Assembly: GCF_003985155.1 (NCBI RefSeq)
Contig: NZ_ML133708.1
Span: 1 to 48,735, forward strand
Direction of reading: 5' to 3'
Origin: Rhizobium vallis
GTDB taxonomy: Bacteria > Pseudomonadota > Alphaproteobacteria > Rhizobiales > Rhizobiaceae
Length of the DNA stretch: 48,735 nt
The notes beneath the pieces were generated by a model, which was given only the letters and a program-made list of their open reading frames with translations, made no database searches and had not been told where the DNA came from. The stretch's first letter is position 1; every line of letters starts with the position of its first letter. Below, in pieces: positions 1 through 7,794 of this stretch. The translations under genes and the position numbers were made by a program.

Positions 1-9
1 GCCGTCACA

Positions 10-33
10 AAAGGGTCGCGCTCGCGGCCCTTT
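10..33 (+). terminator. Hairpin upstream of tRNA-fMet
   Basis: AAAGGGTCGCG pairs with CGCGGCCCTTT around a very short loop and is followed by a pyrimidine-rich stretch. It probably ends a transcript entering from the left of the window. The T-run is weak. Confidence 0.5.
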
Positions 34-50
34 CTGCTGTAAAATAATAT

Positions 51-127
<77 letters not shown>

Positions 128-134
128 AATACAC

Positions 135-159
135 AAAAGCCCGCCCCGTGCGGGCTTTT
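135..159 (+). terminator. Terminator of tRNA-fMet
   Basis: AAAAGCCCG and CGGGCTTTT form a nine-base-pair stem around CCCCGTG and end in a T-run 8 nt after the tRNA CCA. This is a textbook intrinsic terminator. Confidence 0.85.
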
Positions 160-242
160 GCATGTCTGGTAGCCGGTCGAGCATTCAACGCCTAGTCAGC
201 GGCCCGCAGGACGCCAAGCCCACGCAGCGGGACAGAAAATGA

Positions 243-265
243 CAAATCCTGCAAACGAAACAAAA
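243..265 (+). repeat. Short tRNA-fMet 3'-end-like segment
   Basis: CAAATCCTGC at 243-252 is identical to the T-arm 3' side of tRNA-fMet at 51-127 and is followed by a decayed match to the acceptor end (AAACGAAACAAA against CCCCGCAACCA). Read as a decayed duplication or attachment-site scar. The match is short, so chance is not excluded. Confidence 0.35.
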
Positions 266-330
266 TTCCTCTCTTAAAAGTAGAAGCCAGCTATCGCTGG
301 CGTGAAGACTTCATCTTCACTGGCGATGGT

Positions 331-407
331 AGCCCCTCGTTCGCTAAAGTTCGCCATAACGTGAAGGGTGAGTAACGCGAACGGGACAAATCCCGACCAC
401 GCAATCA
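331..407 (+). pseudogene. Degenerate tRNA-fMet-like copy
   Basis: Two blocks match tRNA-fMet in order. CATAACGTGAAGG at 355-367 matches CATAACCTGAAGG, which spans part of the anticodon and the 3' side of its stem. AAATCCCGACCACGCAATCA at 388-407 matches the T-arm to acceptor end with a few substitutions. About a dozen extra bases lie between the blocks, and the 5' half is barely recognisable. It cannot fold into a working tRNA. Likely origin: duplication of the tRNA 3' half by integration or excision of an element, then decay. Confidence 0.45.
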
Positions 408-827
408 AACAAAACAAGTACACTTCCGCGGCACGCGGCGGGCTCGCGCTGTGCGGGTTGCCACAGTCATCGTCTGGTTGGCGAACTATCTCGAATGCTT
501 TTCTGTCTAATATTCAAGTATCGTAACATGTGCCGGATTCATGACGAAATGTATTGAAATATTACGTTTCTTGAATTGCCTATAGTGGAGGAAGATGTAG
601 CGTAGAAGTATTGATGCAGTAAAAATGCAACCAAGATGTTGTAAATCGCGCTTTTCACTCCCTAAAACTAATTACTTTGGGCCATTTCCTTCCTTCTCAA
701 TCCGTATTAACATAATTAAGAAATGTCTAAAAAATAATGCGGTGACATCAGGGGCCGGCATTTCACAATATCCAGTACCCGCCATCGCTGAACATCTGAG
801 TAAAGTGTAACGCTAGGGGAGGCGTAT

Positions 828-1610
828 ATGTTCATGACAGGCTCAGGAATGGAGAATGCAGACCAAAGTCGCAAGTTGGGCGTGTCCGCAGATACTATAA
901 TGGTGGTAGCCAAGGCGGATCTATTTTCGGAATGCATGGCGGAAGCACTGGCGAAGAAATTTCCGAACTGCGAAGTTGTAAGTATAAATAGTACAAAGCC
1001 GATGATGGAAAAGGATACTGTCGATATAAAGCTCGTTTTATTCTATCATATATCCGGTCCGGAACTCCATGAGGCGCTGCAGGGCGTCCGCGAAAGCCAT
1101 CCTGAAACCTCGATCGGACTTGTCGTCGAGGCAATCGACATGCTCGAACCCTATGTTCGCCGGCTGGTGGAGGCAAGAATCATCGATGGTGTCCTGCCGC
1201 TTAACCTTAGACTCGACGTCTTCATGGCGGCGGTGGACCTGTTGATGAAGGGCGGCGAGCATTTCCCCTCCGCACTCCTCAATCGCCTTGCCAACAAGAA
1301 CGACCAACTCGAGCCATCGCTCTATCAGACGAAATCGGTCGACGCGGCACGCAACAATGCTCTCAAGTTGAGACGCGACAGCATCTCCTCATTGACGACC
1401 CGCGAGGTTCAGATCCTGGATCTCATCTGCAAAGGGACGCAGAACAAGATTATCGCCGACAAGCTGCACCTTTCCGAAAACACCGTGAAGGTTCACGTCC
1501 GCAACATCTATAAGAAGATGAATGTCCGCAACCGGACGGAAGCCGCGTCCCGGTTCTTCAATGAGCATCCTGTGGGTGAAGACGACATGTCCGCCCGGTG
1601 GCGCAACTGA
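828..1610 (+). CDS. LuxR/NarL-type transcriptional regulator
   Basis: A 260-residue protein. The last 75 residues form a LuxR/NarL helix-turn-helix (start LTTREVQILDLICKG, recognition part ENTVKVHVRNIYKKMNV). The N-terminal 180 residues have the alternating beta/alpha character of a receiver domain, but I do not see a clear phospho-acceptor aspartate and would not call it a response regulator with confidence. The start is set by the strong GGGGAGG site 7 nt before ATG. It lies next to the polysaccharide operon at 2330 with one small gene between, so it is the obvious candidate regulator. In S. meliloti the comparable operon is, as I recall, controlled by the AraC-like CuxR, so the regulator type differs here. 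Its end is only 12 nt from the convergent gene at 1623. Confidence 0.85.
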   Translation: MFMTGSGMENADQSRKLGVSADTIMVVAKADLFSECMAEALAKKFPNCEVVSINSTKPMMEKDTVDIKLVLFYHISGPELHEALQGVRESHPETSIGLVVEAIDMLEPYVRRLVEARIIDGVLPLNLRLDVFMAAVDLLMKGGEHFPSALLNRLANKNDQLEPSLYQTKSVDAARNNALKLRRDSISSLTTREVQILDLICKGTQNKIIADKLHLSENTVKVHVRNIYKKMNVRNRTEAASRFFNEHPVGEDDMSARWRN

Positions 1611-1622
1611 TCTGACGTTGCT

Positions 1623-1946
1623 TCAGATCGAGGGACGCGCAAAGCAGCGCGACTTCTGTCCGAAGCCGCTGGGGGAGCAGATATAAGGCGCTGAGCCGTG
1701 ATAGGCGACAGCGCGAACCGGTGCGGGCGCCTGGCGTTCGGTCGGACTGGCCGGATAGGCATAGGCCTTGGAGACGCGCGGCGCCTCGACCACGACGACG
1801 TTCTTCGTCGCGATACCAGCGATATCGTCGCCGGCGATCGTGCAGGCCGTCTGTCCGATCGCAAGAAGCGTCGTTCCCCCGACAAGCATAACAGCACGGA
1901 ACAGACGCCAGCTTTTCAGCTGCGCTGCATCTTGTTTTTTCCACAT
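1623..1946 (-). CDS. Small exported rhizobial protein (possible lipoprotein)
   Basis: A 107-residue protein with a hydrophobic N-terminal signal (RLFRAVMLVGGTTLLAIGQT) followed by a cysteine that could be a lipobox (IGQTAC, imperfect). The C-terminus PYICSPSGFGQKSRCFARP is a signature I associate with a widespread set of small secreted rhizobial proteins, with two cysteines that could form a disulfide. ATG at 1946 is preferred over TTG at 1952 because the GAGGGGG site is better spaced. The function is unknown. It is convergent with the LuxR gene and divergent from the polysaccharide operon, so it shares the AT-rich region up to 2329 with that operon. Confidence 0.65.
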   Translation of the reverse strand: MWKKQDAAQLKSWRLFRAVMLVGGTTLLAIGQTACTIAGDDIAGIATKNVVVVEAPRVSKAYAYPASPTERQAPAPVRAVAYHGSAPYICSPSGFGQKSRCFARPSI

Positions 1947-2090
1947 AGCCAACCCCCTCGCTTATGGCGCTTCCGGATAATGTCCGGCCGTACAGTCGAT
2001 CACGGCCAGCCTCTCCCGTTCCCTCGTATACTAGCTTCATTGAGCGAAGCTTGAGCAGCAAAGGCAGGCATTTTGGCGGCAGAGTATTAA

Positions 2091-2106
2091 GAATGATTAA
2101 TCATTC
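2091..2106. promoter_or_regulatory. Perfect 16-bp palindrome GAATGATTAATCATTC
   Basis: A symmetric dyad without spacer in the AT-rich region 224 nt before the uxs start. The dyad symmetry suits a dimeric regulator such as the LuxR-type protein at 828, but no binding data exist. Confidence 0.4.
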
Positions 2107-2198
2107 GTTATTTTAAAGAATAGTTGCGTAATTATTTTGGATACTTGGTATTTTTAAAGTTGACCGTAGCGGTGGTAGTCTTATTATTTTAATAGTAA

Positions 2199-2212
2199 TT
2201 CGGTAAACCGAA
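2199..2212. promoter_or_regulatory. 14-bp dyad TTCGGTAAACCGAA
   Basis: Six-base arms TTCGGT and ACCGAA around AA, 118 nt before the uxs start. Possible operator; it is too short for a terminator and has no T-run. Confidence 0.35.
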
Positions 2213-2329
2213 GCATAATTCCAAAGCTGTTCGTGGATTTATTCTTTTATCCATGAATAACGTGCCGGACAACGAAGGCATGAATTGCATACCAAACAAA
2301 AAGACTAGATATATGGGAAGGGGTTTGTA

Positions 2330-3352
2330 ATGCGTAGTTTCGTTCCCAACGAAGGTTATTCCGCAGTCGCAGGCATATTGGCGCTCCAGGGACAGCGCAC
2401 CGCTCTGGTGAATGGCGGGGCCGGGTTCCTTGGCTCGCATCTCTGTGAGAGGCTTCTGCAGCGCGGCCACCGCGTCATATGCCTCGATAATTTTTCCACC
2501 GGCCGCCGTTCGAATGTCGAGCATCTTCTATCGAATGCCCGTTTCGACATCATCGATCACGATGTTCGTCAGCCTTTCGATATCGAAGCGTCGCTGATCT
2601 TCAACTTCGCCTCTCCCGCCTCTCCGCCCGATTACCAGCGGGATCCGGTGGGAACGCTGCTCACCAACGTGCTCGGCGCCGTCAACACCCTGGATTGCGC
2701 GCGAAAGACCGGTGCGACCGTGGTTCAGTCGTCGACATCGGAGGTCTACGGCGATCCGAACCAGAATCCTCAGCACGAATCCTATTGCGGCAATGTCAAT
2801 CAGATCGGGCCGCGCGGCTGCTACGACGAAGGCAAGCGTAGCGCCGAGACCCTGTTCTTCGATTATCACAGGACCTACGGCGTCGACATCAAGGTTGGCC
2901 GGATCTTCAATACCTATGGGCCGCGCATGCGCCAGGACGACGGTCGGGTGGTCTCCAATTTCATCGTGCAGGCTCTGCGCAATGATGACCTGACGATCTA
3001 CGGCGACGGTCAGCAGACTCGCTCTTTCTGCTATGTCGACGACCTCGTCGAGGGTTTCCTGCGCTTCTCGACCGCCGGCAGCGCCTGCATCGGCCCGATC
3101 AATCTCGGTAACCCGACCGAAATCACCGTTCGCCGCCTGGCGGAAATCGTCCTGGACCTGACGAATTCGCGCTCGCGGATCGTCCACTTGCCCAGGGTCA
3201 CTGATGACCCCCGCCAGCGGCGGCCGGATATTTCCCGCGCCATGGCCGATCTGGGCTGGCTGCCCCTGGTCGGGCTCGAAACCGGTCTGGCACGCACCGT
3301 CGATTATTTCGACGCGCTGCTTGCCGGCGAAGAGAAGGTGGAGGTCGTATGA
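2330..3352 (+). CDS. uxs1: UDP-glucuronate decarboxylase (UDP-xylose synthase)
   Basis: A 340-residue extended SDR enzyme. The NAD-binding loop is GGAGFLGSHL near residue 30, the catalytic pair is Y165 and K169 in CYDEGK, and RIFNTYGPRM follows. QIGPRGCYDEGKR is the pattern of UDP-glucuronate decarboxylases rather than dTDP-glucose dehydratases. It converts UDP-glucuronate to UDP-xylose plus CO2 in the cytosol. About 25 residues precede the Rossmann fold, longer than minimal, but the Shine-Dalgarno GGAAGGGG supports ATG at 2330. It is the first gene of a five-gene operon and lies 1 nt before the epimerase. The pair resembles the Uxs/Uxe pair described in S. meliloti for UDP-xylose and UDP-arabinose synthesis. 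Confidence 0.88.
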   Translation: MRSFVPNEGYSAVAGILALQGQRTALVNGGAGFLGSHLCERLLQRGHRVICLDNFSTGRRSNVEHLLSNARFDIIDHDVRQPFDIEASLIFNFASPASPPDYQRDPVGTLLTNVLGAVNTLDCARKTGATVVQSSTSEVYGDPNQNPQHESYCGNVNQIGPRGCYDEGKRSAETLFFDYHRTYGVDIKVGRIFNTYGPRMRQDDGRVVSNFIVQALRNDDLTIYGDGQQTRSFCYVDDLVEGFLRFSTAGSACIGPINLGNPTEITVRRLAEIVLDLTNSRSRIVHLPRVTDDPRQRRPDISRAMADLGWLPLVGLETGLARTVDYFDALLAGEEKVEVV

Positions 3353-3353
3353 G

Positions 3354-4337
3354 ATGCCCCGCTACATTCTGGTTACCGGCGGCGCCGGTTTCATAGGCAG
3401 TCACGTCTGCAAAGCGCTGGCGCGCGCCGGCATGGTTCCGGTTACCTACGACAATCTCTCTACCGGACATGCCGACAGCGTCCGCTGGGGGCCGCTCATT
3501 CGGGCCGAGCTCGGCGATGCCGTCGCTCTGCGCCGGACGCTTGCGGATTTTTCGCCCGAATGTGTCATCCACTGCGGCGCCAGTGCCTATGTCGGCGAAT
3601 CCGTCGACATGCCCAGGAAGTATTACCGGAACAACGTCGTCGGCAGCCTCACCCTGCTCGAAGCCTGCCTCGATCAGGATATCGACCGGATCGTCTTTTC
3701 GAGCAGCTGCGCCACCTATGGCGTTCCCGCCTCGCTACCGATACGGGAGGAAAGCCCGCAGCAGCCGGTCAATCCTTATGGCCGCACCAAGCTGATCTTC
3801 GAGATGGCGCTCGAAGATTTCGCCGCCGCCTATGGCATCCGCTTCGCGGCGCTGCGTTACTTCAACGCGGCCGGAGCCGATCCCGAGGGCGAGCTTGCCG
3901 AGCGTCATCAGCCAGAGACCCATCTCATTCCTCGCGCCCTTCTCGCTGCCGCCGGCAGACTGGAGCGGCTCGATATCTTCGGCACCGACTATCCGACGGA
4001 GGACGGAACCTGTGTTCGCGACTATGTCCATGTCAGCGATCTCGCACAGGCGCATCTTGCAGCCGTCAACCATCTGATGGAGGACGGGGAATCGCTCAGC
4101 GTCAATCTCGGCTCCGGCCGGGGCACCTCGGTGCGCGAAATTCTCGAGGCGATCTACCGCACGACCGGCCGGGAAGTTCCCGTCCGCTACCGCGCTCGCC
4201 GTCCCGGCGATCCGCCGATCCTCTTTGCCAATACGGCAAGGGCGCAGGCGGAACTCGGTTTCTCGCCTGCTCTCTCGGATATCGATACGATCATTCGCAC
4301 CGCCAGTCCCACCTTCGGGCTGGAGGTGAGAGCATGA
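3354..4337 (+). CDS. uxe: UDP-sugar 4-epimerase (UDP-xylose/UDP-arabinose type)
   Basis: A 327-residue GalE-family SDR with GGAGFIGSHVC at residues 9-19, catalytic Y142 and K146 in NPYGRTK, ALRYFNAAGADPEGE and DGTCVRDYVHVSDLA. GalE homologues next to a UDP-xylose synthase interconvert UDP-xylose and UDP-arabinose in S. meliloti, so that substrate is favoured over UDP-glucose/galactose here; the sequence alone does not decide. ATG at 3354 follows GTGGAGG by 8 nt. The preceding gene stops at 3352, and the stop overlaps the next start (ATGA), so the three genes are translationally coupled. Confidence 0.85.
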   Translation: MPRYILVTGGAGFIGSHVCKALARAGMVPVTYDNLSTGHADSVRWGPLIRAELGDAVALRRTLADFSPECVIHCGASAYVGESVDMPRKYYRNNVVGSLTLLEACLDQDIDRIVFSSSCATYGVPASLPIREESPQQPVNPYGRTKLIFEMALEDFAAAYGIRFAALRYFNAAGADPEGELAERHQPETHLIPRALLAAAGRLERLDIFGTDYPTEDGTCVRDYVHVSDLAQAHLAAVNHLMEDGESLSVNLGSGRGTSVREILEAIYRTTGREVPVRYRARRPGDPPILFANTARAQAELGFSPALSDIDTIIRTASPTFGLEVRA

Positions 4338-6196
4338 GCGAGGCCTCGATCGGCAACGGCGCCAGAATGGCGAAAGCCGCCGCTGACATGTTCGATCCTG
4401 TCTTCATCGGCCGGAACCGTGCCGTCTACGGCCTCGGCATTTTCTGCTGGCTGGCCGCACTCGGCTATTTCTGGATCTGGTGGTGCCAGTCCGCCCATAT
4501 CATCTCCTGGGCAGCCTTCGTGCTCGTCACCCTCGTCGTAGCCTGGATCACGCTCATCCCGGCCTATTTCATCCTGATCTTCCTCGATGCGAGGAGGGTC
4601 AGCCCCGCGGCACCCCTGCCGCAGGGGCGAGTGGCGATGGTCGTCACCAAGGCGCCGTCCGAACCCTTCGCCGTCGTCCGCGCCACACTTCAGGCGATGC
4701 TCGACCAGGTCGGCGTCGATTTCGATGTCTGGCTGGCCGATGAGGATCCGTCGGCGGAAACCGGGCGCTGGTGCGCGGAGCGCGGCGTGCTGATCTCCAC
4801 CCGAAAGGGCGTGGCCGCGTATCATCGCACCGCCTGGCCGCGCCGGACGCGCTGCAAGGAGGGCAACCTTGCCTATTTCTACGACCATTTTGGTTATGAG
4901 CGCTATGATTTCGTCGCCCAGTTCGATGCCGACCATGTGCCGACGCCGACCTATCTCCGGGAAATCCTGCGTCCCTTTGCCGATCCCGAGGTTGGCTATG
5001 TCTCGGCCCCCAGCATCTGCGATGCCAATGCCGGGGCAAGCTGGGCGGCGCGCGGCAGGCTCTACGCGGAGGCAAGCCTGCACGGTTCGCTGCAGACGGG
5101 CTACAACAATGGCTGGGCGCCGCTCTGCATCGGCTCGCATTATGCGGTTCGCACATCGGCCCTCCGCCAGATCGGCGGCCTTGGACCCGAGCTTGCCGAA
5201 GACCATTCCACGACGCTGATGATGAATGCCGGCGGCTGGCGCGGCGTGCACGCCGTCGATGCGATCGCCCATGGCGACGGACCTGCGAATTTCACTGATC
5301 TTGCCGTCCAGGAATTCCAGTGGTCGCGCAGCCTGGTCACCATCCTGCTGCAATATTCCCGCCATTATGTCCCACGTCTGCACTGGCGGCTGAGATTCCA
5401 GTTCGTGTTTTCGCAGCTCTGGTATCCGCTCTTTTCCACCATCATGGCCGCGATGTTCCTGCTGCCGGTTGCAGCCTTGCTGACGGGCCAAGTCTTCGTC
5501 AACGTGACCTATCCGGATTTCCTGCTGCATTTCACGCCCACATCGATCGTGCTGACGCTGTTTGCCTTCTTCTGGCGGGCAACGGGCACCTTCAGGCCGT
5601 ACAATGCGAAACTCTTCGGGTGGGAGGGGCTGGCCTTCATCTTCATCCGCTGGCCGTGGTCGCTCGCCGGCACCCTTGCCGCCGTGCGCGATCATATTTG
5701 TGGCTCCTTCGTCGATTTTCGCATCACGCCGAAGGGACGGCAGGGGCAGCGGTCTTTGCCGCTGCGCGTCATCGCGCCCTATATCGGGCTCGCCGGGCTT
5801 TGCACCGTCGCCATGGCGCTCGCCAGCAAGGCCGCCGCTGCCCAGGGCTTTTATATCTTCGCCGCAATGAATCTTGCGATCTATCTGTCGCTGACGGTGC
5901 TGATTGTCGTTCGCCATGCGATCGAAAACGATCTGCCGCTGCTGCCGCAATCGCGCGGGCTGTGGCTTGCGACGGCCACCGGACTTGCGATCTGCATTAC
6001 CGGCGGCATGCAGGCGGGTAGCCATGGCTTGCGCAGCCTCGAAGCCCTTTCCCATGGCCAGACGCTCGTCAGTTTCAGCCAGTCGCAATTTACCGTCGCC
6101 GGCGCCGGCGTCGGCGGCAGCAAGACCAGGGTCGTGAAATTCCGCCTGAAGTGGAACGGGTTCGCAAGCACGGGACGGGATGAACAAGGTGTCTGA
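4334..6196 (+). CDS. apsS: Membrane GT2 glycosyltransferase (cellulose-synthase-like, APS synthase type)
   Basis: A 620-residue processive family-2 synthase of the inner membrane. Two N-terminal membrane segments (about residues 32-85) are followed by a cytosolic catalytic domain with the UDP-binding aspartates (ADEDPSAE near 135, FDADH near 198), the general base in AEDHST near 289 and the acceptor-binding QEFQWSRS near 326, a variant of QxxRW. About five C-terminal membrane segments follow. There is no PilZ domain as in BcsA. It would polymerise and export a polysaccharide, probably from the UDP-pentose made by the two upstream enzymes. The start overlaps the epimerase stop (ATGA). A much longer upstream reading frame exists, but it overlaps the epimerase in another frame and is not used. 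A mixed-linkage glucan or glucomannan product is an alternative. Confidence 0.82.
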   Translation: MSEASIGNGARMAKAAADMFDPVFIGRNRAVYGLGIFCWLAALGYFWIWWCQSAHIISWAAFVLVTLVVAWITLIPAYFILIFLDARRVSPAAPLPQGRVAMVVTKAPSEPFAVVRATLQAMLDQVGVDFDVWLADEDPSAETGRWCAERGVLISTRKGVAAYHRTAWPRRTRCKEGNLAYFYDHFGYERYDFVAQFDADHVPTPTYLREILRPFADPEVGYVSAPSICDANAGASWAARGRLYAEASLHGSLQTGYNNGWAPLCIGSHYAVRTSALRQIGGLGPELAEDHSTTLMMNAGGWRGVHAVDAIAHGDGPANFTDLAVQEFQWSRSLVTILLQYSRHYVPRLHWRLRFQFVFSQLWYPLFSTIMAAMFLLPVAALLTGQVFVNVTYPDFLLHFTPTSIVLTLFAFFWRATGTFRPYNAKLFGWEGLAFIFIRWPWSLAGTLAAVRDHICGSFVDFRITPKGRQGQRSLPLRVIAPYIGLAGLCTVAMALASKAAAAQGFYIFAAMNLAIYLSLTVLIVVRHAIENDLPLLPQSRGLWLATATGLAICITGGMQAGSHGLRSLEALSHGQTLVSFSQSQFTVAGAGVGGSKTRVVKFRLKWNGFASTGRDEQGV

Positions 6197-6233
6197 GCCG
6201 GCGGAACCGGCAAGTGGCGAGTAGGAGAATGTA

Positions 6234-6755
6234 ATGAGTATCGGTTCGAGACTATATGGAGCTGCCCTCGCCCTCAGCCTGTGCTTGCCTGTGGTGGCAA
6301 ACGGCGCCGAGGCCGTGGGGAAGAAGGCGCCGGCGCCGCTCAGCGCCTATGAGCTCTATCGGATGTATAGCGACAGGACGTGGACCTGGGGCACTGGCGG
6401 CGGCTATTTCTTCGATGAGGGCCGGCGGTTCGTCGCCTGGACCAATGACAAGGGCAAGCAGTCTTTCGCCGAAGGCAGATGGGTGGTCGACGATTTCGGC
6501 CAGCTCTGCATGCGCGCCACCTGGACGAACGCCGAAGGTGCCGGCCGCGCCAGCACCTGCTTCGGCCACCAGAAGATCGGCAAGGTCATCTATCAGCGGC
6601 GCCAGCCGGACGGCAATTGGTACGTGTTCCGCCATGCAACGGCGCTGGATGGCGACGAATTCCGCAAGCTCATTCCTGTGGACACCGTGAGCGCGAAGGC
6701 GCGCGAACTGAAGCAGGTCCTGCTGAGCCAGGAAGCAGCCCGCAAAGGAGGGTGA
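6234..6755 (+). CDS. Exported DUF995-family protein
   Basis: A 173-residue protein with a Sec signal (LYGAALALSLCLPVVANGAEA, cleavage near residue 25). The mature part has WTWGTGGGYFFDEGRRFVAW, GRWVVDDFGQLC and GNWYVFRH, the pattern I know as DUF995, common in rhizobia and without known activity. The two cysteines C93 and C108 (approximate) may form a disulfide. It sits between the synthase and the glycanase with 3 nt to the next gene, so a periplasmic role in polysaccharide assembly is likely. It corresponds by position to apsH1 of the S. meliloti APS cluster. Confidence 0.75.
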   Translation: MSIGSRLYGAALALSLCLPVVANGAEAVGKKAPAPLSAYELYRMYSDRTWTWGTGGGYFFDEGRRFVAWTNDKGKQSFAEGRWVVDDFGQLCMRATWTNAEGAGRASTCFGHQKIGKVIYQRRQPDGNWYVFRHATALDGDEFRKLIPVDTVSAKARELKQVLLSQEAARKGG

Positions 6756-6758
6756 GCC

Positions 6759-7730
6759 ATGAAGAAGCTGATGAAGAAACGCCTCTCGACCGTCGCGATG
6801 GCGGTGCTGCTGCTGTCAGTCGCGGATCTGCCGGGCCGAAGCGAGGTGCAATATGCGGGCATCATCGCGGACCCGGCGGCGCGCGCGCGGACGATCGTCG
6901 ACAAACGCCCTGTCCTTCATGCCGACGGCATCAAGTTCGGCGCCTACGATCCGAACGGCGATTTCGGCGCACAGGCGAATGTCGCGACCGAAGCTCTGTT
7001 CCTGCCCTGGGAGGACGTCGACCTGGAAACGCTGCGCGCCGCAGATGCCTACGCACAGGCAAGAGGCCGCAACCTGCTGATCACGGTGGAACCCTGGTCC
7101 TGGGACGTCGATTGGCGGCTGAGTTCCGACCAGCTTCGTCGAAAGGTCCTGCGCGGCGACTATGATGTCAACATGCGTGCGATCGCCCAGATGATATCCC
7201 AGCTGAAAAGCCCGGTGATCATCCGCTGGGGACAGGAGATGGAGGACAAATCGGGGCGGTTCTCATGGTCCGGCTGGAATCCGCAGGACTACATCGCGGC
7301 CTACAAGCGAATGATGGACATCGTCCGCGAGGAGGCGCCCGGAACGGAGCTCATGTGGTCGCCGAAGGGTGAGCCAGGCCTCGACGCCTACTATCCCGGC
7401 GCCGATTATGTCGACCTCGTCGGGCTCTCGGTCTTCGGTCTGCAGCGCTACGACGAGCTTGCCTACAGCAAGCACCGGACATTCTCCGAGGCGCTGAAGC
7501 AGGGCTATGATCTCGTCGCCGGCTACGGAAAGCCCATCTGGGTGGCGGAACTCGGCTATGAAGGCGGCGACGCCTACATGAAGCCCTGGATCGAAACCGC
7601 CACGCTGAAGCAGAGCGCTTTTCCAAACCTGCGGGAGGTGGTCTATTTCAACGATCGGGATGTGAATGCCTGGCCGTTCAATCTCGGCCGGCCGGACTGG
7701 CGCGTGGTCGAAAGCCTGGCCGCCAACTGA
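6759..7730 (+). CDS. Exported GH26-like endo-glycanase
   Basis: A 323-residue protein with an N-terminal signal peptide (MKKRLSTVAMAVLLLSVADL). The remainder reads as a glycosidase TIM barrel of the GH26 type: IIRWGQEMED carries the likely acid/base E160 and IWVAELGYEG the likely nucleophile E264, at the ends of strands 4 and 7. FGAYDPNGDF near the N-terminus fits strand 1. GH26 contains mannanases and other beta-glycanases; here the natural substrate is probably the polymer made by the synthase, trimmed during export, as cellulases do in cellulose operons. It is the last gene of the operon, followed by a terminator. It corresponds by position to apsE. Confidence 0.75.
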   Translation: MKKLMKKRLSTVAMAVLLLSVADLPGRSEVQYAGIIADPAARARTIVDKRPVLHADGIKFGAYDPNGDFGAQANVATEALFLPWEDVDLETLRAADAYAQARGRNLLITVEPWSWDVDWRLSSDQLRRKVLRGDYDVNMRAIAQMISQLKSPVIIRWGQEMEDKSGRFSWSGWNPQDYIAAYKRMMDIVREEAPGTELMWSPKGEPGLDAYYPGADYVDLVGLSVFGLQRYDELAYSKHRTFSEALKQGYDLVAGYGKPIWVAELGYEGGDAYMKPWIETATLKQSAFPNLREVVYFNDRDVNAWPFNLGRPDWRVVESLAAN

Positions 7731-7747
7731 CATTCTTGAAAATGGAA

Positions 7748-7771
7748 AGGCCCGCCGGGGTTTGCGGGCCT
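7748..7771. terminator. Bidirectional terminator
   Basis: AGGCCCGC (7748-7755) and GCGGGCCT (7764-7771) form an eight-base stem between the convergent glycanase and sugar-binding protein genes. Confidence 0.75.
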
Positions 7772-7794
7772 CTCCTCTCATGTCGGGCGACCGG

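Larger units (their letters stand above)
161..827. other. Gene-free AT-rich stretch before the LuxR gene
   Basis: No convincing gene is seen in these 667 bases; the short ORFs lack a Shine-Dalgarno sequence and rhizobial codon bias. The left part holds two degenerate tRNA-fMet-like segments and an imperfect hairpin (GTGAAGA at 302-308 with TCTTCAC at 314-320, arms partly extended). From about 480 to 800 the DNA becomes markedly AT-rich and presumably carries the promoter of the LuxR-type gene. Confidence 0.6.
1947..2329. promoter_or_regulatory. Divergent AT-rich control region of the polysaccharide operon
   Basis: About 380 bases with no gene. The part from 2085 to 2260 is strikingly AT-rich for this genome and contains two perfect palindromes, listed separately. 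AT-rich promoters of rhizobial exopolysaccharide genes are typical targets of MucR/Ros zinc-finger proteins; that this one is such a target is inference. The Shine-Dalgarno GGAAGGGG precedes the uxs start at 2330. Confidence 0.55.

Noticed and set aside
625..810. 61-codon ORF before the LuxR gene
   Set aside because: No ribosome site, lies in an AT-rich promoter region, composition unlike a rhizobial protein.
3560..4333. Upstream extension of the GT2 synthase frame over the epimerase gene
   Set aside because: The extension is the +2 shadow of the epimerase, rich in Arg and Ser with no domain; the synthase starts at the ATGA junction at 4334.
4187..6187. 666-codon minus-strand ORF opposite the GT2 synthase
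   Set aside because: It results from GC-rich third positions on the other strand; low-complexity composition, no motif, no ribosome site.
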